Of a stretch of 64,000 nt of DNA, positions 23,168-34,845 are shown piece after piece. The stretch's first letter is position 1. Every line of letters begins with the position of its first letter. Under the pieces are notes generated by a model. That model had not been told where the DNA came from and did no database searches. It saw only the letters and a program-made list of their open reading frames with translations. Source of the DNA: Phanerochaete sordida (Eukaryota; Basidiomycota; Agaricomycetes; Polyporales; Phanerochaetaceae); NCBI GenBank assembly GCA_019973155.2, contig BPQB01000073.1:108275-172274 (forward strand), given 5' to 3'. The position numbers and the translations under genes were made by a program.

Positions 23168-24397
23168 GTCTGTTGCTGCTACTCGGATGCGGTGAAAGAA
23201 GGTGGGGCGGCTGCGAGGCGGGAACTCCGAAGAGAGCTGGGGAGGTTGGGTGAGCAGGACACTGAGGACTGGGAAGGCGAAGCGACAGACCTTTTATACA
23301 CGGAGCAAGCAGGAATGCCCCCTCCCTGGCCGCCTCGCACCTCGGATCGAAAGTTGCGAACAAAGAGCCCGTCGACCCTCTATGCCCGCTGGGTCAGCGC
23401 ACGGCGTCTCTGGACACGCACGCCGGACGCGTGTTGCGTCATGGGGATGGATTTAGTCCGCCGCTGGCCGCGCTGGGAACGTGGTGGCAGTGTCAGCTTA
23501 TTCTCGTCAGCGTCCGTTCTGTCGTCGGAGGTCGGGTCTCTGTCGGCCTCCCTACGCGGGTTTCGTCGGGCGCCACAAAGCCGCCGCCCGACGGCGCCTG
23601 CTCGTCGCAGATGAAATTCCCGGAAAATACGGAGATGTAGCGACATTGCCTGGATTGTTCTTGCGCTCGTCGCGCAAGACAGCCTGCCCCGCTGCGGATC
23701 GCACCCAGCCCAGGACGCAGATGCGCTGCAGGGACACGCCTAAAGCGGCTTTCTGCGGAGGCTCCCGATCGCCCGAACATCCAGCGCTCACATGCGGTCG
23801 AGAGCCCGTGCGCCCTAAGAGAGCCTGTATGAAACTCAATCAGCCTACTCGGTCGTTCTAGTACGAGCGGGCACCAAGGCGCGGTCACAGCTGACGTCGG
23901 CGCCTGGGAGCTTACTCACCTTCCGAGCTGACAGAGGTTCCGGAGCTACCCACGCGCTGACTTCTCGAATATACTGGTTGGAGAACACCCAGGATGATGA
24001 GGACTAGAACCGACGGTTGTGAGCGAGCGACCCCAAGCGGCGGAGACTAGCGAGCACGTAACGGCGCACAAGGTTCGGGGCACCTAGAGCGGGACCAGCG
24101 TAGCCGGGATACTTCGCAGAATGGAGAACGGCGGGCTAGTCGCACAAAAGGCGAACTTGAATAGAAACAGACCACAGCATGGCAATTGGGTTCTGGGGAT
24201 CCTAGACTGATCAATACGAGGGCGGTGCGTTCGGCCGTCTATTCTTGGGCTTTACCGCCGAGCTCCGGAAGCCACCCCGCCAGCTGAGCGGGCTGCCGTG
24301 GGTGATGACGGACAACAATAACACGGTTGCAATGGTATACGACAGCAATAGCGAGGCGACAATGATGGAGAAGCAGGAGGCCGGCCCAGAGTGTATT
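23168..24397. other. Intergenic between opsin-related copy 1 and the CHY gene
   Basis: Holds the promoter of opsin-related copy 1 (TATA listed) and the 3' flank of the CHY gene. ORFs of up to 131 codons are overlapping frames without recognisable domains. Confidence 0.5.
23291..23298 (-). promoter_or_regulatory. TATA box of opsin-related copy 1
   Basis: TATAAAAG on the minus strand, about 124-131 bases upstream of the ATG at 23167. Position and sequence suit a strongly expressed or inducible gene. The start of transcription is not determined. Confidence 0.6.
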
Positions 24398-25073
24398 CTA
24401 GCCAAGGCGGTCCGTGGTGTCCTGTGCAAAGATGGACCGCGCTGGGTCCTCCTGCACTCGCTCGTCTTTCAGCATGCTGAACGGGGTTAGACATGGGATC
24501 CTCGGAAACGGTATGTGCACTACTCACCGAGCATTGATACGGGGATCGTCACCCTCAACGCCAAGCACGGCCTGCGGCGTCTTTGCCTCGATAACCTTAA
24601 GGCCGGCCGGATGTCAGCAACCAGCGGACTTTGCGAGGTAGGGTCACAAGCTGCATGGAGCCAGCGAGGGACCCACGAGATGAAACACGCACGTAGTGGT
24701 TATCGCAATGTGGGCAGAACTCATCGCTCTCCTCGTAGTTCGACATGTCCTTGCGGAACGCCTTCTTGCACTTCTTGCACATGAATGCCATCTCTGTCGT
24801 CTTGCGCAGGCGATGGTCCTGGCTCTCTGCGTGGCACTCGGCGCAGTCGAACCATTGCTTGCAGCATGGTGCACGGATGGATACCTGCGCGTTCAAGATG
24901 TGTTTGCTGCGATAAACAGGTGTTGGTAACACGGTTCGATAGAGCACGCGAGAAAGACTTGCTGCTCCAGGGTCTGCTCGTACCAGTCAGAGCCTCACGA
25001 CGCTGGCAGGGTCGTGGTCGCCGGCTGAGACAAACCCTGGGCCAGAAAGCCCTAGACAGCCAACTGACCACAT
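24398..25073 (-). CDS. CHY zinc-finger protein (Hot13-like)
   Basis: Exons (minus): 25073-25069 (ATGTG only), 24906-24693, 24595-24528, 24476-24398; 121 aa. The 5-nt first exon is supported because it restores the family start M-C-K-H-I-L-N-A-Q and ends at a GTCAGT donor. The CHY domain covers nearly the whole protein: APCCKQWFDCAECH, EMAFMCKKCKKAFRKD and FCPHCDNHY supply the Cys/His ligands. Family members include yeast Hot13, a zinc-binding factor tied to mitochondrial intermembrane-space import, and the N-terminal part of plant and animal CHY-RING ligases; no RING is present here. The C-terminus has VIEAKTP, GDDPRIN and RSIFAQD. The first intron is long (162 nt). Confidence 0.85.
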
Positions 25074-25465
25074 GTCGAGAGCAGATAGAGTGTGCAAACG
25101 GTCGCCAGAGAGAACTTGAGGGTGTATGCGTGTGGGGAGGTGAGGGTTGCGGAAGAGATTGCCCCGGGCACGTCGCGCGTCCTCCCGTTTTCGGCTTTGT
25201 CGCTGACCACCACGTTCCTCGCTCCTGCCATCCTATTCCGCGTTCAAACGGCCTGTAAAGTCAGTCTCGAGGCTTTTTACACGATATCCGCGACGTCACG
25301 GCAGGATGTACGCCTGATAGGGCGGCGGTTGAGCTCATTTCTTCAACACGAGACGCTGGGAAAACGGCAGGCACAGGCCGCCGCCGCCATCTTTGACCTC
25401 CCCTCTCACCGACGTCAACGGTCCCGAGCTGGTGAGAGGTCCAGGCCGACGCAGCGGGCAGGCGA

Positions 25466-27224
25466 ATGGCGTGCAGCGCGACCCCGACCACGACGCTCTA
25501 CTCTCCGTCTGCGAGCACCAGCACCACTATCTCCTTCTCGCCGAGCGTGACGACACTTCCGCCCGTGGTAACGACCTTCACGACTGAGACATGCTCTCCG
25601 ACTGGAGCAAGCCCCCATGATACGGGCTGTGTGACTGTAGAGGTCGCGGTGGTGAGCACGGTATTCGGTAAGTGCTACACTCTCGCTTGTGCGCCCTTTC
25701 CCCCGACAATCACGCGGCATGACAAGACTGCTCGGATTCCTGGCATTTGAGACACCTCAGATCACCCTGCGCGCAGGCTTGAACAAGAGCTCGACGTCGA
25801 GGACGAACGCTCAGAGTGGGAAAATCTGCGCCGTCGCCCCTGGCGCGTCCCGATTCACGCTTCTCCCGTTACGTGTCCTCGAAATGCCTGTCGTTTCCTG
25901 GAATTGTTGACGCCGTCGCTTCTTGTTTACAGCTGGGGGACCTTCCACGAACCAGGTTCCTGTACAAATCGTGTACGAATACACCAACTTTGTGCCAACT
26001 GCGACACTATTCGCGACATGTCCAACACAGCGGACAGCCCTCGATGGTCCTTCACCGCCGTCCTCCAACACCTCGTCTAGCACGGACCAGCAGCCTTCTT
26101 CGACCTCTAGTCCAGATTCCGCGACATCCACCGCATATGTCACCACGGTCATCACACCAGCGCCGTCCGTTATCGTCACCTCACAGACGATCACAGAGTC
26201 AAACGGCTCAACCGTGTACATCCTGACGACATACACATCCACCTTCTCCCCAGTGTCCGCGCTCCTTCCGAATCCCAGCGGAGGAGCCAATGGTTCGCAT
26301 CACTCGAGCAGCGCTGCTGCGATCGCCCCGGTGGTCGGTGGGATATTGGGCGGCTTCTTCGGTCTGATAGGCCTTGTCGTGCTGATTTGGTGGCTCTGGT
26401 ATGTCCATGTCGCCATGTCGCTCTTTGCTTACGCTAACGATCGTCGGCACAGGCGGCGCATAAAGTACGGCAGGGCGCGTCCACACACGCCAGACGTACC
26501 GTCGATGGCTTACGCTGGGGGCCCGGGCGCCGCGCAGCTTGACGAGGGCCTCGAGCCCAAACCGTATCACTATGGCGGGCTTGGAAGCCACACATCGCGC
26601 GGCTCTTCTCGCCCCAACTCTCCGCGAGCCCGCTCGTCCACATATTCGCAAGGCAATCCACCCACGACACCGGGCTCGGGGAACCGCTCTAGCACGCGGC
26701 TCAGTATCACCCAGAGCGGTGCGCCCACGCCGACCTTCTTCCCAAGCACGGCGATTGCCCCAGGCCAGAGCCAGCCGAACTCGCGCCCGTCGACGCCCGG
26801 GTACTTCCCAGGCCACGGGGGGTCCGCATCGGCGCCGTCGTCGCCTCCGCCGTCCGCGTACATGCGCCAGTCGTGGCCGCGCTACGCGAGCGATGGTGAA
26901 GACTCGGGCTCGGACAGTGCCGCCGCGCCGATCATGTACCCGCGCCGCGAGCGCCGCCCGTCGCGCCTCTCGTTGACGCTCTCGATGATGGACGGCACGC
27001 GCGAGAGCGGCGACGGCGGCGAGCGCCGCAGCACGACCGCGAGCGTCAAGAGCGGGCCGTCGGTGAGCACCGAGGCGCACCAGGCCCCCGAGCAGTCGCG
27101 CAGCACGCTCTTCGTCGTCAACAACGAGGCGGCGGCTGCGCTGGCGGTGCCGGCCTCGAAGCCGGCGCAGAGCGCCTCTGGGCACAGCGACGATGCGAGG
27201 AGCATGTACGCGCGTGCTGGATAA
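25466..27224 (+). CDS. Single-pass membrane protein with Ser/Thr-rich ectodomain
   Basis: Exons 25466-25667, 25933-26398 and 26453-27224; about 479 aa. The N-terminal half is rich in Ser, Thr and Pro with Cys pairs, as in heavily O-glycosylated wall-sensor or SKG6/AXL2-like proteins. A single membrane segment follows (AAIAPVVGGILGGFF then GLIGLVVLIWWLW), then a basic RRRIKYGR stop-transfer and a cytosolic tail of Ser/Pro/Arg-rich low complexity. I see no cleavable signal peptide in the chosen first exon, so an upstream exon may be missing. The first intron is 265 nt. Within it, 25777-25872 would be an in-frame 96-nt exon, so the ectodomain may be 32 residues longer. Function is unknown. Confidence 0.7.
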
Positions 27225-28463
27225 GTATAGAATCTCCCTCTTTCGCTTTTCTCTGCATATATGGACGGCTTTGATCTGTTTCAATCTTCTGTCATATTTA
27301 GCATGTAGCTTTTTCTGTCGTTGCATCCCCTCTGGTACCACGAGACAAGGACGCGTACCATCCACATTCCTCACCCCATCCTCATGGTCAAAATACTCTT
27401 GTTGTCCTAATATTGCATGCTTATCTCCTCCGCCATATCATCATACCTTTGCCGTTTCTTCGATGTGGCGTCCGATAGTGGAAAGTCGTCTTCAGGCTAA
27501 GTGTATAGTCGATATACCCGTTGTCCGTTTATACTTACTTCCCTGCTGACGCCACCTTCAGGAGTATCTACACCGAAGATGAACACCGTTCAAGTTGAAC
27601 TCCAAAACCTCTGCTGCGCATCGACTGCGGTGGTAACGTACGTCAGCGAGTGTCCTAAAGACATATATAGGACTGGTCGTCCCTCAATACCCTCTCGTCC
27701 CCATCTTCCTTTCATGGCGTCTCGCACCACGTATCTATCGCATCCAGGGGTTCTCCTGCCTTCCTGCACGCTTTGACGACTGACACGAGGCCGACATGAG
27801 TCCCCCACGCCTTACTCACAACCTCGAAGCATCTCCTTGGAAGCAGACGAACGACGCGGGCGAACGACCCGAAAGCGTGCCTTTACGAGGCACAGCGGTC
27901 ATACCGTATGCTACACCGGGCTCATCATTCATCGCTGTACAACGCCGCCTCCCACGATGCGAGCGCGGGACCGGGTGAGTTCGGTGTGCTCAGGTAATCT
28001 CGGACGACGGAAGCAAAGTTCACGGAGACAACGCCCCCCGTCAGACTGATTCTTGCACCGAGGCCTGCTTCTAGCCTCCGCTCATCACCCGAGTAAAGCT
28101 TCCGTTGTCGTCATCGTCTCCGGGGCGCCCGCCGCCGCGTCGGCCGACGCGCGCGCCCCGTGGGTAAACGCCGTCTCGCATTACTCGAGACGGCGTCTGG
28201 AAGGTGCGAGCAGCGTTCATGGCAGTCTCGCTCGTGTCGAATGACCTCAGCGCGTCGGGACAGGCCTCAGCTCGCTGCGCGAGTCGATCCGAAGGCGAAG
28301 ATCGTGCCATGCGCGTCGGCACAGCTATATATTGCGCGGGCACGGCATGCCCCCTCCTCACTCCCATCGAGTACTCGTATAACACCTCTACAGCAAAGGT
28401 CCCAGACCTCCACACACTTCCTCACCCCCGCCTACCCGCACACCTCTTCCTCGGAAGCCAGCC
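27225..28463. other. Intergenic upstream of opsin-related copy 2
   Basis: No recognisable gene. It contains the 3' UTR of the membrane-protein gene on the left and the copy 2 promoter on the right. Confidence 0.5.
28326..28333 (+). promoter_or_regulatory. TATA box of opsin-related copy 2
   Basis: TATATATT, 131-138 bases before the ATG at 28464. The spacing is close to that of the TATA box of copy 1. Confidence 0.5.
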
Positions 28464-29460
28464 ATGTTCATCCCTCAGTGGCTTGTGCGCAGGAACGACG
28501 CGCTCGGCTCGAACCCGCCCGACGCGCAGGAGCACATCAGCACCGGTGCCTCGGATTGGCTTTGGGCTGCCTTCTCGTTCATCACCCTTTGTACGCTGGT
28601 TATGACGGCCTTTACCTTCATGGTGAGCGTCCTTGTACTTGAGTAATTGACTTGGATCTGACGGTGCTTTGCAGAGGCCAAGGGGCAAGCGTCTGTTCCA
28701 CCAGATCGCTCTTATGATCCTGTTCACGACCTCCATTGCATACTTCTCTATGGCCTCTGATCTCGGTGCCACCCCCGTCCTAACCGAATTCCGTCCCGCC
28801 GGCGTGACTCGCCAAGTCTGGGTACGTGCTCGCAAGCTTGTATCTTCGAGCCTATTGCTTACTCTGAAGTTTAGTATGTGCGGTACATCCAGTGGTTCAT
28901 CACCCTCCCGCTGCTGTTGCTCGAGCTCCTGCTCGCGACGGGCCTGAACCTCAGCGATATCGTGACAACGGCCTTCGTCAGTATGGTCCTAGTCGTTATG
29001 GGCCTCGTCGGCGCTCTCGTCCCGAGCACGTACAAGTGGGGCTACTACACCTTCGGCGCCGTCGCCATGCTCTACATCTGGTAAGCTCTAACGCTATCAG
29101 TAGACTAGACGTCTATGCTAACGTGGCTTCAGGTTCGTGCTCCTCTGGCAGGCTCCGCGCCGCACCTTCGCCGAGGCGGGCACGCTCCGGAAGGGCTACA
29201 TCCTCTCGTCGGTGTACCTCTCGTTCATGCTCATCACGTACCCGATCTGCTGGGCCGTGTCCGAGGGCGCGAACGTCATCTCCCCCACCTCGGAGATGAT
29301 CTGGTACGGCATCCTCGACGTCATCGCGGGCCCGCTCTTCCTGTTCTTCTTCCTCTGGGAGCTCCGCGGCGTCGAATATCACGTCTTCGGCTTCCACTCT
29401 GGCAAGTTCACCGACGTCCATACCACCGCTGCCCGCCCTGAGAAGGCCCCGATCGCGTAA
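28464..29460 (+). CDS. Opsin-related membrane protein (HSP30/YRO2/MRH1 type), copy 2
   Basis: Exons 28464-28622, 28675-28821, 28875-29080 and 29133-29460; 279 aa. All introns lie at the same codons as in copy 1. Seven hydrophobic helices are visible. Helix C is VRYIQWFITLPLLLLE: Arg82 kept, Asp85 replaced by Gln, Asp96 by Glu. Helix G is GILDVIAGPLF: Asp212 kept and the Schiff-base Lys replaced by Gly. Shared blocks with copy 1 include ISYFSMASDLGATP-like and LSFMLITYPICWA. The tail FGFHSGKFTD matches FGFASGKYTD of copy 1. It is a paralogue, about 5 kb away in opposite orientation. Likely role: membrane organisation or chaperoning under stress, by analogy with yeast HSP30/MRH1. Confidence 0.93.
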
Positions 29461-30931
29461 AACCTACGCTTCCTATCTCCCCCGCTCCCGTTTCATGACA
29501 CCACGATATTCTACGATCTTCCAATGACCTATAACGATAAAACGCACATCGCACTTCACATTCATTCTCGACGTCGCCTTCGCGCTTTCAACCTTAGACA
29601 CATTTAATACGGGCAGCTTTACTGTACTACTGTCCATTGTACTTCGTATATCCCCATGGCTTTGTACCACATACTATGTAATCATAATGTATACCAGCAT
29701 TGCTCACCTACATATCCTGGAGACCGAGCTTGACCAGATCAACATCTGATCGTGTCGTCTTCGGAGAGTCCGGTTGACATTGCCAGTAGAGTAGAGTAGT
29801 GTGATCTTATGAGTGAATTTCTAACACGAAGGTTAGCTTTGGACGAAGCTATAGAAACGGTATGACTTCCACATTTATCTTTTGTCGTGCTGCAGGTTGG
29901 CTGCAGGCACTCAGTGGAGCTGGGGTATACCCTAACAGTGGACTTCAAGCAGTTTTTTCACAGTCATAGTTGTATTGAACAGGGATAAGACTCGGTACTT
30001 ACTTTGCTTCAGAACTACTCTTACCAATTTTGTATGGCTTGGGTAAGCAAAGATTACAAGCGTCTCCCGGCCTCTTTCCGCGCGACTGCGAGTCTCACCT
30101 CCAACTGAACCACCAGATGCGTTCACCTCCTTGAATAGCATACGCTGCGCACGAATGGTAGACTTGAGCCGGCGAAGACTCAGCATCCCAGGCCTTGCGC
30201 ACCTTTCTCCCCGAAATACTGCGCTTCGTGCCGCGGCTTTGCTGCGGACACCTCGGCGGACACCAACAATTTTCACACGACGCAAAGCGAGCGCAGTCGG
30301 GACATATCCAGGAATCCACGATGCCTCTTTGTTATGCCTGGATAGCTAGAATTCTCTTTTCACACCTCGAAGAGCTGAGAGATCATCATGTCGAAGCTGA
30401 CGGATGGAGCCATGATCTTGACGAACTCTGCTGCGGAGGCCGACCATGTGTGAATAGAGTTGCTTCAGAGCGCGGATAAGATACGCCTGGTCGATTCTGT
30501 GGCGGAATGAGCAGCGAAAGAAGAGGCACGCGGACTGGGCCGTTGCTACGATATGCATTATCATAGCACCCTGCAGCACCCTTCTGCTGCCGGACGCATG
30601 TGGTCGCAGACGTGCATCGTCGCTTTTCACATGCATCATGAACTTTGAACAGCCCCTGTCAGCGAGCAGCTGCGATGTGCTGCGGAATGGTCAACTGCTC
30701 TTCTCTTCGAAACGTGATGCCGCGTTGGAGAGTTCTCGGGTCCCGGCTACAACAACTACAAGTAGCATCGCTGAGCACCTGGCATGCTTTGCTTTCCTAC
30801 CCTCAAGCACCGTACGGGCAACACTTTGGCCCCACCAGGCCACCCAAGTAGTCATAGCTTGCTACTGCTCAGTATTCTAACAAGCTTCCACCTGCACGTC
30901 ACAAGTTTTCGACACAGGACTACACCTCATT
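29461..30931. other. Intergenic, AT-richer, with one Cys-rich ORF
   Basis: About 1.5 kb. The part around 29500-29950 is AT-richer than the surroundings. A minus-strand Cys-rich ORF at 30095-30319 is listed separately. Nothing else is supportable. Confidence 0.5.
30095..30319 (-). CDS. Possible small Cys-rich exon or gene fragment
   Basis: A 74-codon frame with a compact cysteine cluster C-x2-C-x5-C-x2-C-x-C-x3-C (ICPDCARF, SCENCWCPPRC), faintly like the end of zf-4CXXC_R1-type zinc fingers. No flanking exons could be joined, so it may be chance or a relic. Confidence 0.2.
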   Translation of the reverse strand: MDSWICPDCARFASCENCWCPPRCPQQSRGTKRSISGRKVRKAWDAESSPAQVYHSCAAYAIQGGERIWWFSWR

Positions 30932-32468
30932 ATGGCTATTCTGAGTAAACCCAGCTTACAACGCCGACCTGCCACCGCTCCTGAGAGCATACCCAGGTAG
31001 ATACACAGCTCTACACCAGGGGCTATCGGCACTGACCTTTTTGCAGCGAGTTCGTGCTGAATGCCTCCCTCGTAAAGGGTACTCCGATTAGGCAACGCGT
31101 CCTCATCGCGGCACAGTTGCAGCGAAATGCTCGCCGCATCTCGTCAAAGCAGTCGCTCTCGCTGAAGGAGCCTCTACCTCCTCCGGTCTGTGCGAAGCTC
31201 CCTCTCGAGCTCCTCGGAGAGGTCTTCTCGCACCTTTCCGACGACAAGCCCACGCTCGCGCACTGCACCCTCGTCAGCCGCGCCTGGTTCTTCGCCGCGC
31301 GCCCACAGCTCTTCCGCCGGCTCGAGGTCTCGTGGATTTCGCTCGCGAACAACGCCGGCTGGCACGCGTCCTACATGCCGGGCGCGTCCGAGAACTGGGA
31401 CGCGTACTCGCGGCGCTGCCGCCGCGAGCTCGGCGCCGCGTCGCTGACGTGCGCGCTCCTGCGCTTCTTCGACGCCGCGGGCGACCTCGTCCGCACGAGC
31501 GTGCGCGAGCTGCGCCTCGTCGGCTGGCAGCACGCCGCGTGCCTGCTCACGCTCGCCGACGTCGCTGCGCTCGCCGTGCGCCTGCCCGCGCTGGCCTCGC
31601 TCACCCTCGCGCGCACCACGATCCGCTGGACCCCGCAAGACGTGCCCAGCGACATGCACGCGCTGCGCTCGCTCGCCGTGCGCGACTGTGTCGTGTCCGG
31701 GTCCGCGGGCTTCGGGCTCCTCGCGCTCTTCCCCGCGCTGCAGGACCTCGTCTGGGACGCCAGCGACGACCCCGACGAGTGCGACATCGAGAATGAGCAG
31801 CTGCTCGGCGTCCTCGAGGGTTTCGCGATGCCGCGACTTGCGCGCCTCGACGTCGGCCGTGCGCTGTATCCGAACCATGCGCCGGAGGCCCTCGCGCTCC
31901 TCGTGCAGGGCATGTGCATGCGTGGCGCACCGCCCGCGCTGGAAACTCTCGAGCTGGACGTGCTCCTCGACGACTTCGATGCTGATTCGCTCGAGAGCGT
32001 CCTCACGGGAGTCGGGCCTGGCCTGAAGTGTCTGCGCATGGAAGCTGGGTGCATGTACCCTGACCAAGGTGTGCACTCTCCGTCGTTATTCCAGATGTAA
32101 ACCTGACTCAGCCTCATCCAGCTGTCTCGCCAGTCGGTCTGGAGTATTGTTTCAACCTCCGAGAATTCGAGCTCAGCGTACCCTCATACTGGGTGCCAGA
32201 CGCCCTGCGGCTCATCCCAGGCATGCTAGCCAATCTTCTGGCGGACAGGGAGACCTCTGCAAGCCTGGACCTGGCACTGCGCTTCGACTCAGCGTTCAAC
32301 AGCTTCGAGGCTCTCCGTGCACTGGACGAGGCCCTGGCAGGCCATCTCACTCGCGGCCTTTCCGCCGTCACGCTCCGACGCAGCCGTCGCACCTTCGACG
32401 AGGACGAGCGCGAAAAGGCCCGCCAGGCGCTGCCGACTCTCTTCGACCGCGGCGCACTCCGCGTCTAA
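30932..32468 (+). CDS. F-box/LRR-like protein 1
   Basis: Exons 30932-30996, 31047-32068 and 32122-32468; 477 aa. The first intron (50 nt, branch CTGAC) is needed because the main frame has no ATG near its start. F-box near residues 73-120: KLPLELLGEVFSHLSDDKPTL with CTLVSRAWFFAARPQLFR. F-box proteins bind Skp1 and bring substrates to SCF ubiquitin ligases. The remainder holds degenerate leucine-rich strands (LRELRLVGW, LPALASLTLAR). The last intron is phase 1 near the C-terminus, as in the other seven intact family members. It is convergent with the bestrophin-like gene, 136 bases away. GC at third positions is very high. Confidence 0.82.
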
Positions 32469-32604
32469 CGGGCAGCACGAAGGACGAAGTGATATTCGCA
32501 GTCCACTGCTACACGCGCACGCCCCTGCGCCCCTAGTCCTCGCCGACATTCTTCACGACCCCTGCCGGCTGCGTCAGCGGTGCACCAGCGCGGGGGGCAG
32601 CGGG

Positions 32605-34845
32605 CTAGACACCAAAGACCTCCTCGATGCGCCCGCGGCGGCCGAGACGGTCCTCGTCCTCCTCGCTCGCGTCGACGACGACCTCGTCGCCGGCGTGGTG
32701 CGCGCCGAGGAAGACGTTGCGCGTCGGCGTGCGCTTCAGATGCACGATGTCCGCGTGGATGACCTCGCGGCAGAAGAGGTCGAGGTCGAGGTCGTTCTGC
32801 GGGGCGCGCGTCAGTGGGGCTCGGAGGCGCTGGGCGGAGCGCGCACCTCGTCGTAGCCGAACGGCTGCTCGATTTCCTCGCCGGACGCGACGAAGCCGAG
32901 GTAGATGAAGGAGGCGATGCAGACGCCTGGGATGGTGTACCACTGGAAGAGGTCGACCAATTGGAAGGGCAGCGCAAACAAATAGAGCCACACGGTGCTG
33001 GACGAGTCGAAATCAACGTTCGATTCTACGCGCCAAAGAGAAGGACTCACTGTCTGCAAACCAAAGAGGGCAGCGAAAGGTGGTCAGCTTGTCTACCGGA
33101 TGAATGTAATATACGCCTACTTGATGTGTACCGAGAACATGCTGCAGCAAATTTAGTATGAGGTTGAATGCATTCGACGATGTTCGACACTTACAATGGA
33201 AGCGGAGTCGTCAGAATCTTCTCCATGTCTGAGGTTATAGCAACCTTAGCCCGAGAAGACCGCAACAAAGGGTAAACGCACTCGCGAGACTGTCCTCAAA
33301 TGCCGAAAGGCAGCCGAACATGTTGCCGAGAGTCGTCCCAGGGACACATCCCCGCTCCTCGCACACGCTCAGCCACGTCGAGAGGCAGCGCACGATCTGG
33401 AGGGGCACGTTCTGTCCGCCGCCGGCGATGCGCGGGCGGTGCTTGGCGTGTGTCCAGTAGTGGCGCTCGCTCATGCCGCCGAGCGCGTCGGCCTCGCGCA
33501 TCTGCTCGGCGGCCTCGACGTCGCCCGCGGGCGGCGCGGTGCGCGCGTCGCGGCGGAAGCACGCGGCGAGGTCGGACACGAGGCCCGCGAAGGGGATGAG
33601 GTCGCTCGAGACGTTGCCGACGAGCCCCTGCTTCGCGGCCGCGAGCATGCCCGGCAGCAGCGGGCTGTGCTCGTCTGCGTCCGAGCTGTGTGAGGACACG
33701 GAGAAGTGCGAGGTGTGCGAGTGGTTGCCTGGTCGCGACATTTTCGTCGCGCCGTAGCCGTTGATGGGCGGGATGACGGGGTCGGAGATGTGGGCGGGCT
33801 GGCGAATGGTCACTGTCGGTTCGCGCTCGGATGGGCCGAGGGGCTTTGTGGGCTGCCTGTGATGGTTAGAGTGCTGCAAATTGGTTAGCAAAACGGCAGA
33901 AAGCCATGTACTGGAAGACGAACGTCATGGAGAGGCTTCACAAGTGGGTATAGATCCTGGTAGTATATCCCTTTCTCGCCTACAAAAGCTTCAGCTGCGC
34001 TATAAGGTCGATATCGCCGCAACGCACCTCGAAGATGATGTTTGACGGCGACGGAGAATCTGAGACTGAGAGTCGGTATCCTGGTGCTAATAATAGCTGT
34101 GCGACATACGCTTCAATCAGGTCCAACGCCATCCGTTTCTCCGCCATGACGCGCTGGACGACCTTCAGCTTCTCCGTCTTTGCCTTTGCCTTGTCCTCCT
34201 TGGTCTGCTCCTGGCCGTTGTTCTGCTCATTCTCGATTTTGAGGGGGACGTGGTACCAGATGAAACGGGCAAAGGTCCGGGATTGGCGGATCACGTCTGT
34301 CCACATCGAGCGACCTTGCCAGTACCTGTCGTATCTGTCGATCATACGCGAAGATCAGCGGGCTTCTCGGGGAAGAATGAGGGAACTTCATACCCGGACA
34401 TGGCGCGGTACGAAATAACGAAACCAATAACGACACCTGCAGGAGAGGAAGAACGAGTAAGGTCGTGTGACCAGGACGAGGACGTTGCGACACACCGAGG
34501 AGGGTGAGGAGGACATTGGGTATACTGAGCCTAATGAGTCCGCGAAGAGAGAGAGTCACAACCACTGCAAAAGGTCAGCCTTTTTCTGTCGAACGACGCG
34601 TCAAAAGGACACTCACATGCTGCAAACGCGGTATGAAGGAGTACAGCGGGCCAGATGCGCCAAATCTGCCAAGGCGTCAGGTTGACACGGCTACGACGCG
34701 ACCAGCAACCACTCACCGCAGTCCCTCTCCCAAATGTCCACGCAAAAAACGAGCGGGTCGGCACGAGCGGCACGATGATCTCATTGCTGGAGTCTGCTGC
34801 AGGCAGCAGGGTGTGCTGTCCTACGGTGGTCGTTCTGCGAGGCAT
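32605..34845 (-). CDS. Bestrophin-like (UPF0187) anion channel
   Basis: Twelve exons (minus): 34845-34717, 34665-34617, 34564-34496, 34436-34394, 34334-34110, 33999-33942, 33873-33282, 33228-33195, 33141-33121, 33053-33051 (3 nt), 32997-32847, 32796-32605; 521 aa. Hallmarks: FFAWTFGRGTA, LLHTAFAALVVTLSL, VIGFVISYRAMSGYDRYWQG, RQSRTFARFIWYHVP, GIYYQDLYPL, AFEDSLANMEKILTTPLPF, then VWLYLFALPFQLVD and PFGYDENDLDLD with the terminal FCREVI. A fungus-specific Ser/Pro insertion of about 90 residues follows DLYPL. The start ATG (MPRRTTTVGQ) gives a normal N-terminus. Expected in the plasma or internal membranes as a chloride/anion channel. Splicing around the 3-nt exon is uncertain. Confidence 0.88.

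Noticed and set aside
26208..27374. 388-codon minus frame opposite the membrane-protein gene
   Set aside because: The + frame has a clear membrane helix and spliceable introns; the minus frame is Arg-rich low complexity.
22169..29460. Functional light-driven rhodopsins
   Set aside because: Both proteins have Gly where retinal-binding Lys is required.
31174..32076. 300-codon minus-strand frame opposite F-box 1
   Set aside because: Glu/Arg-rich mirror of the GC-rich F-box exon; the + frame has the F-box and family intron.
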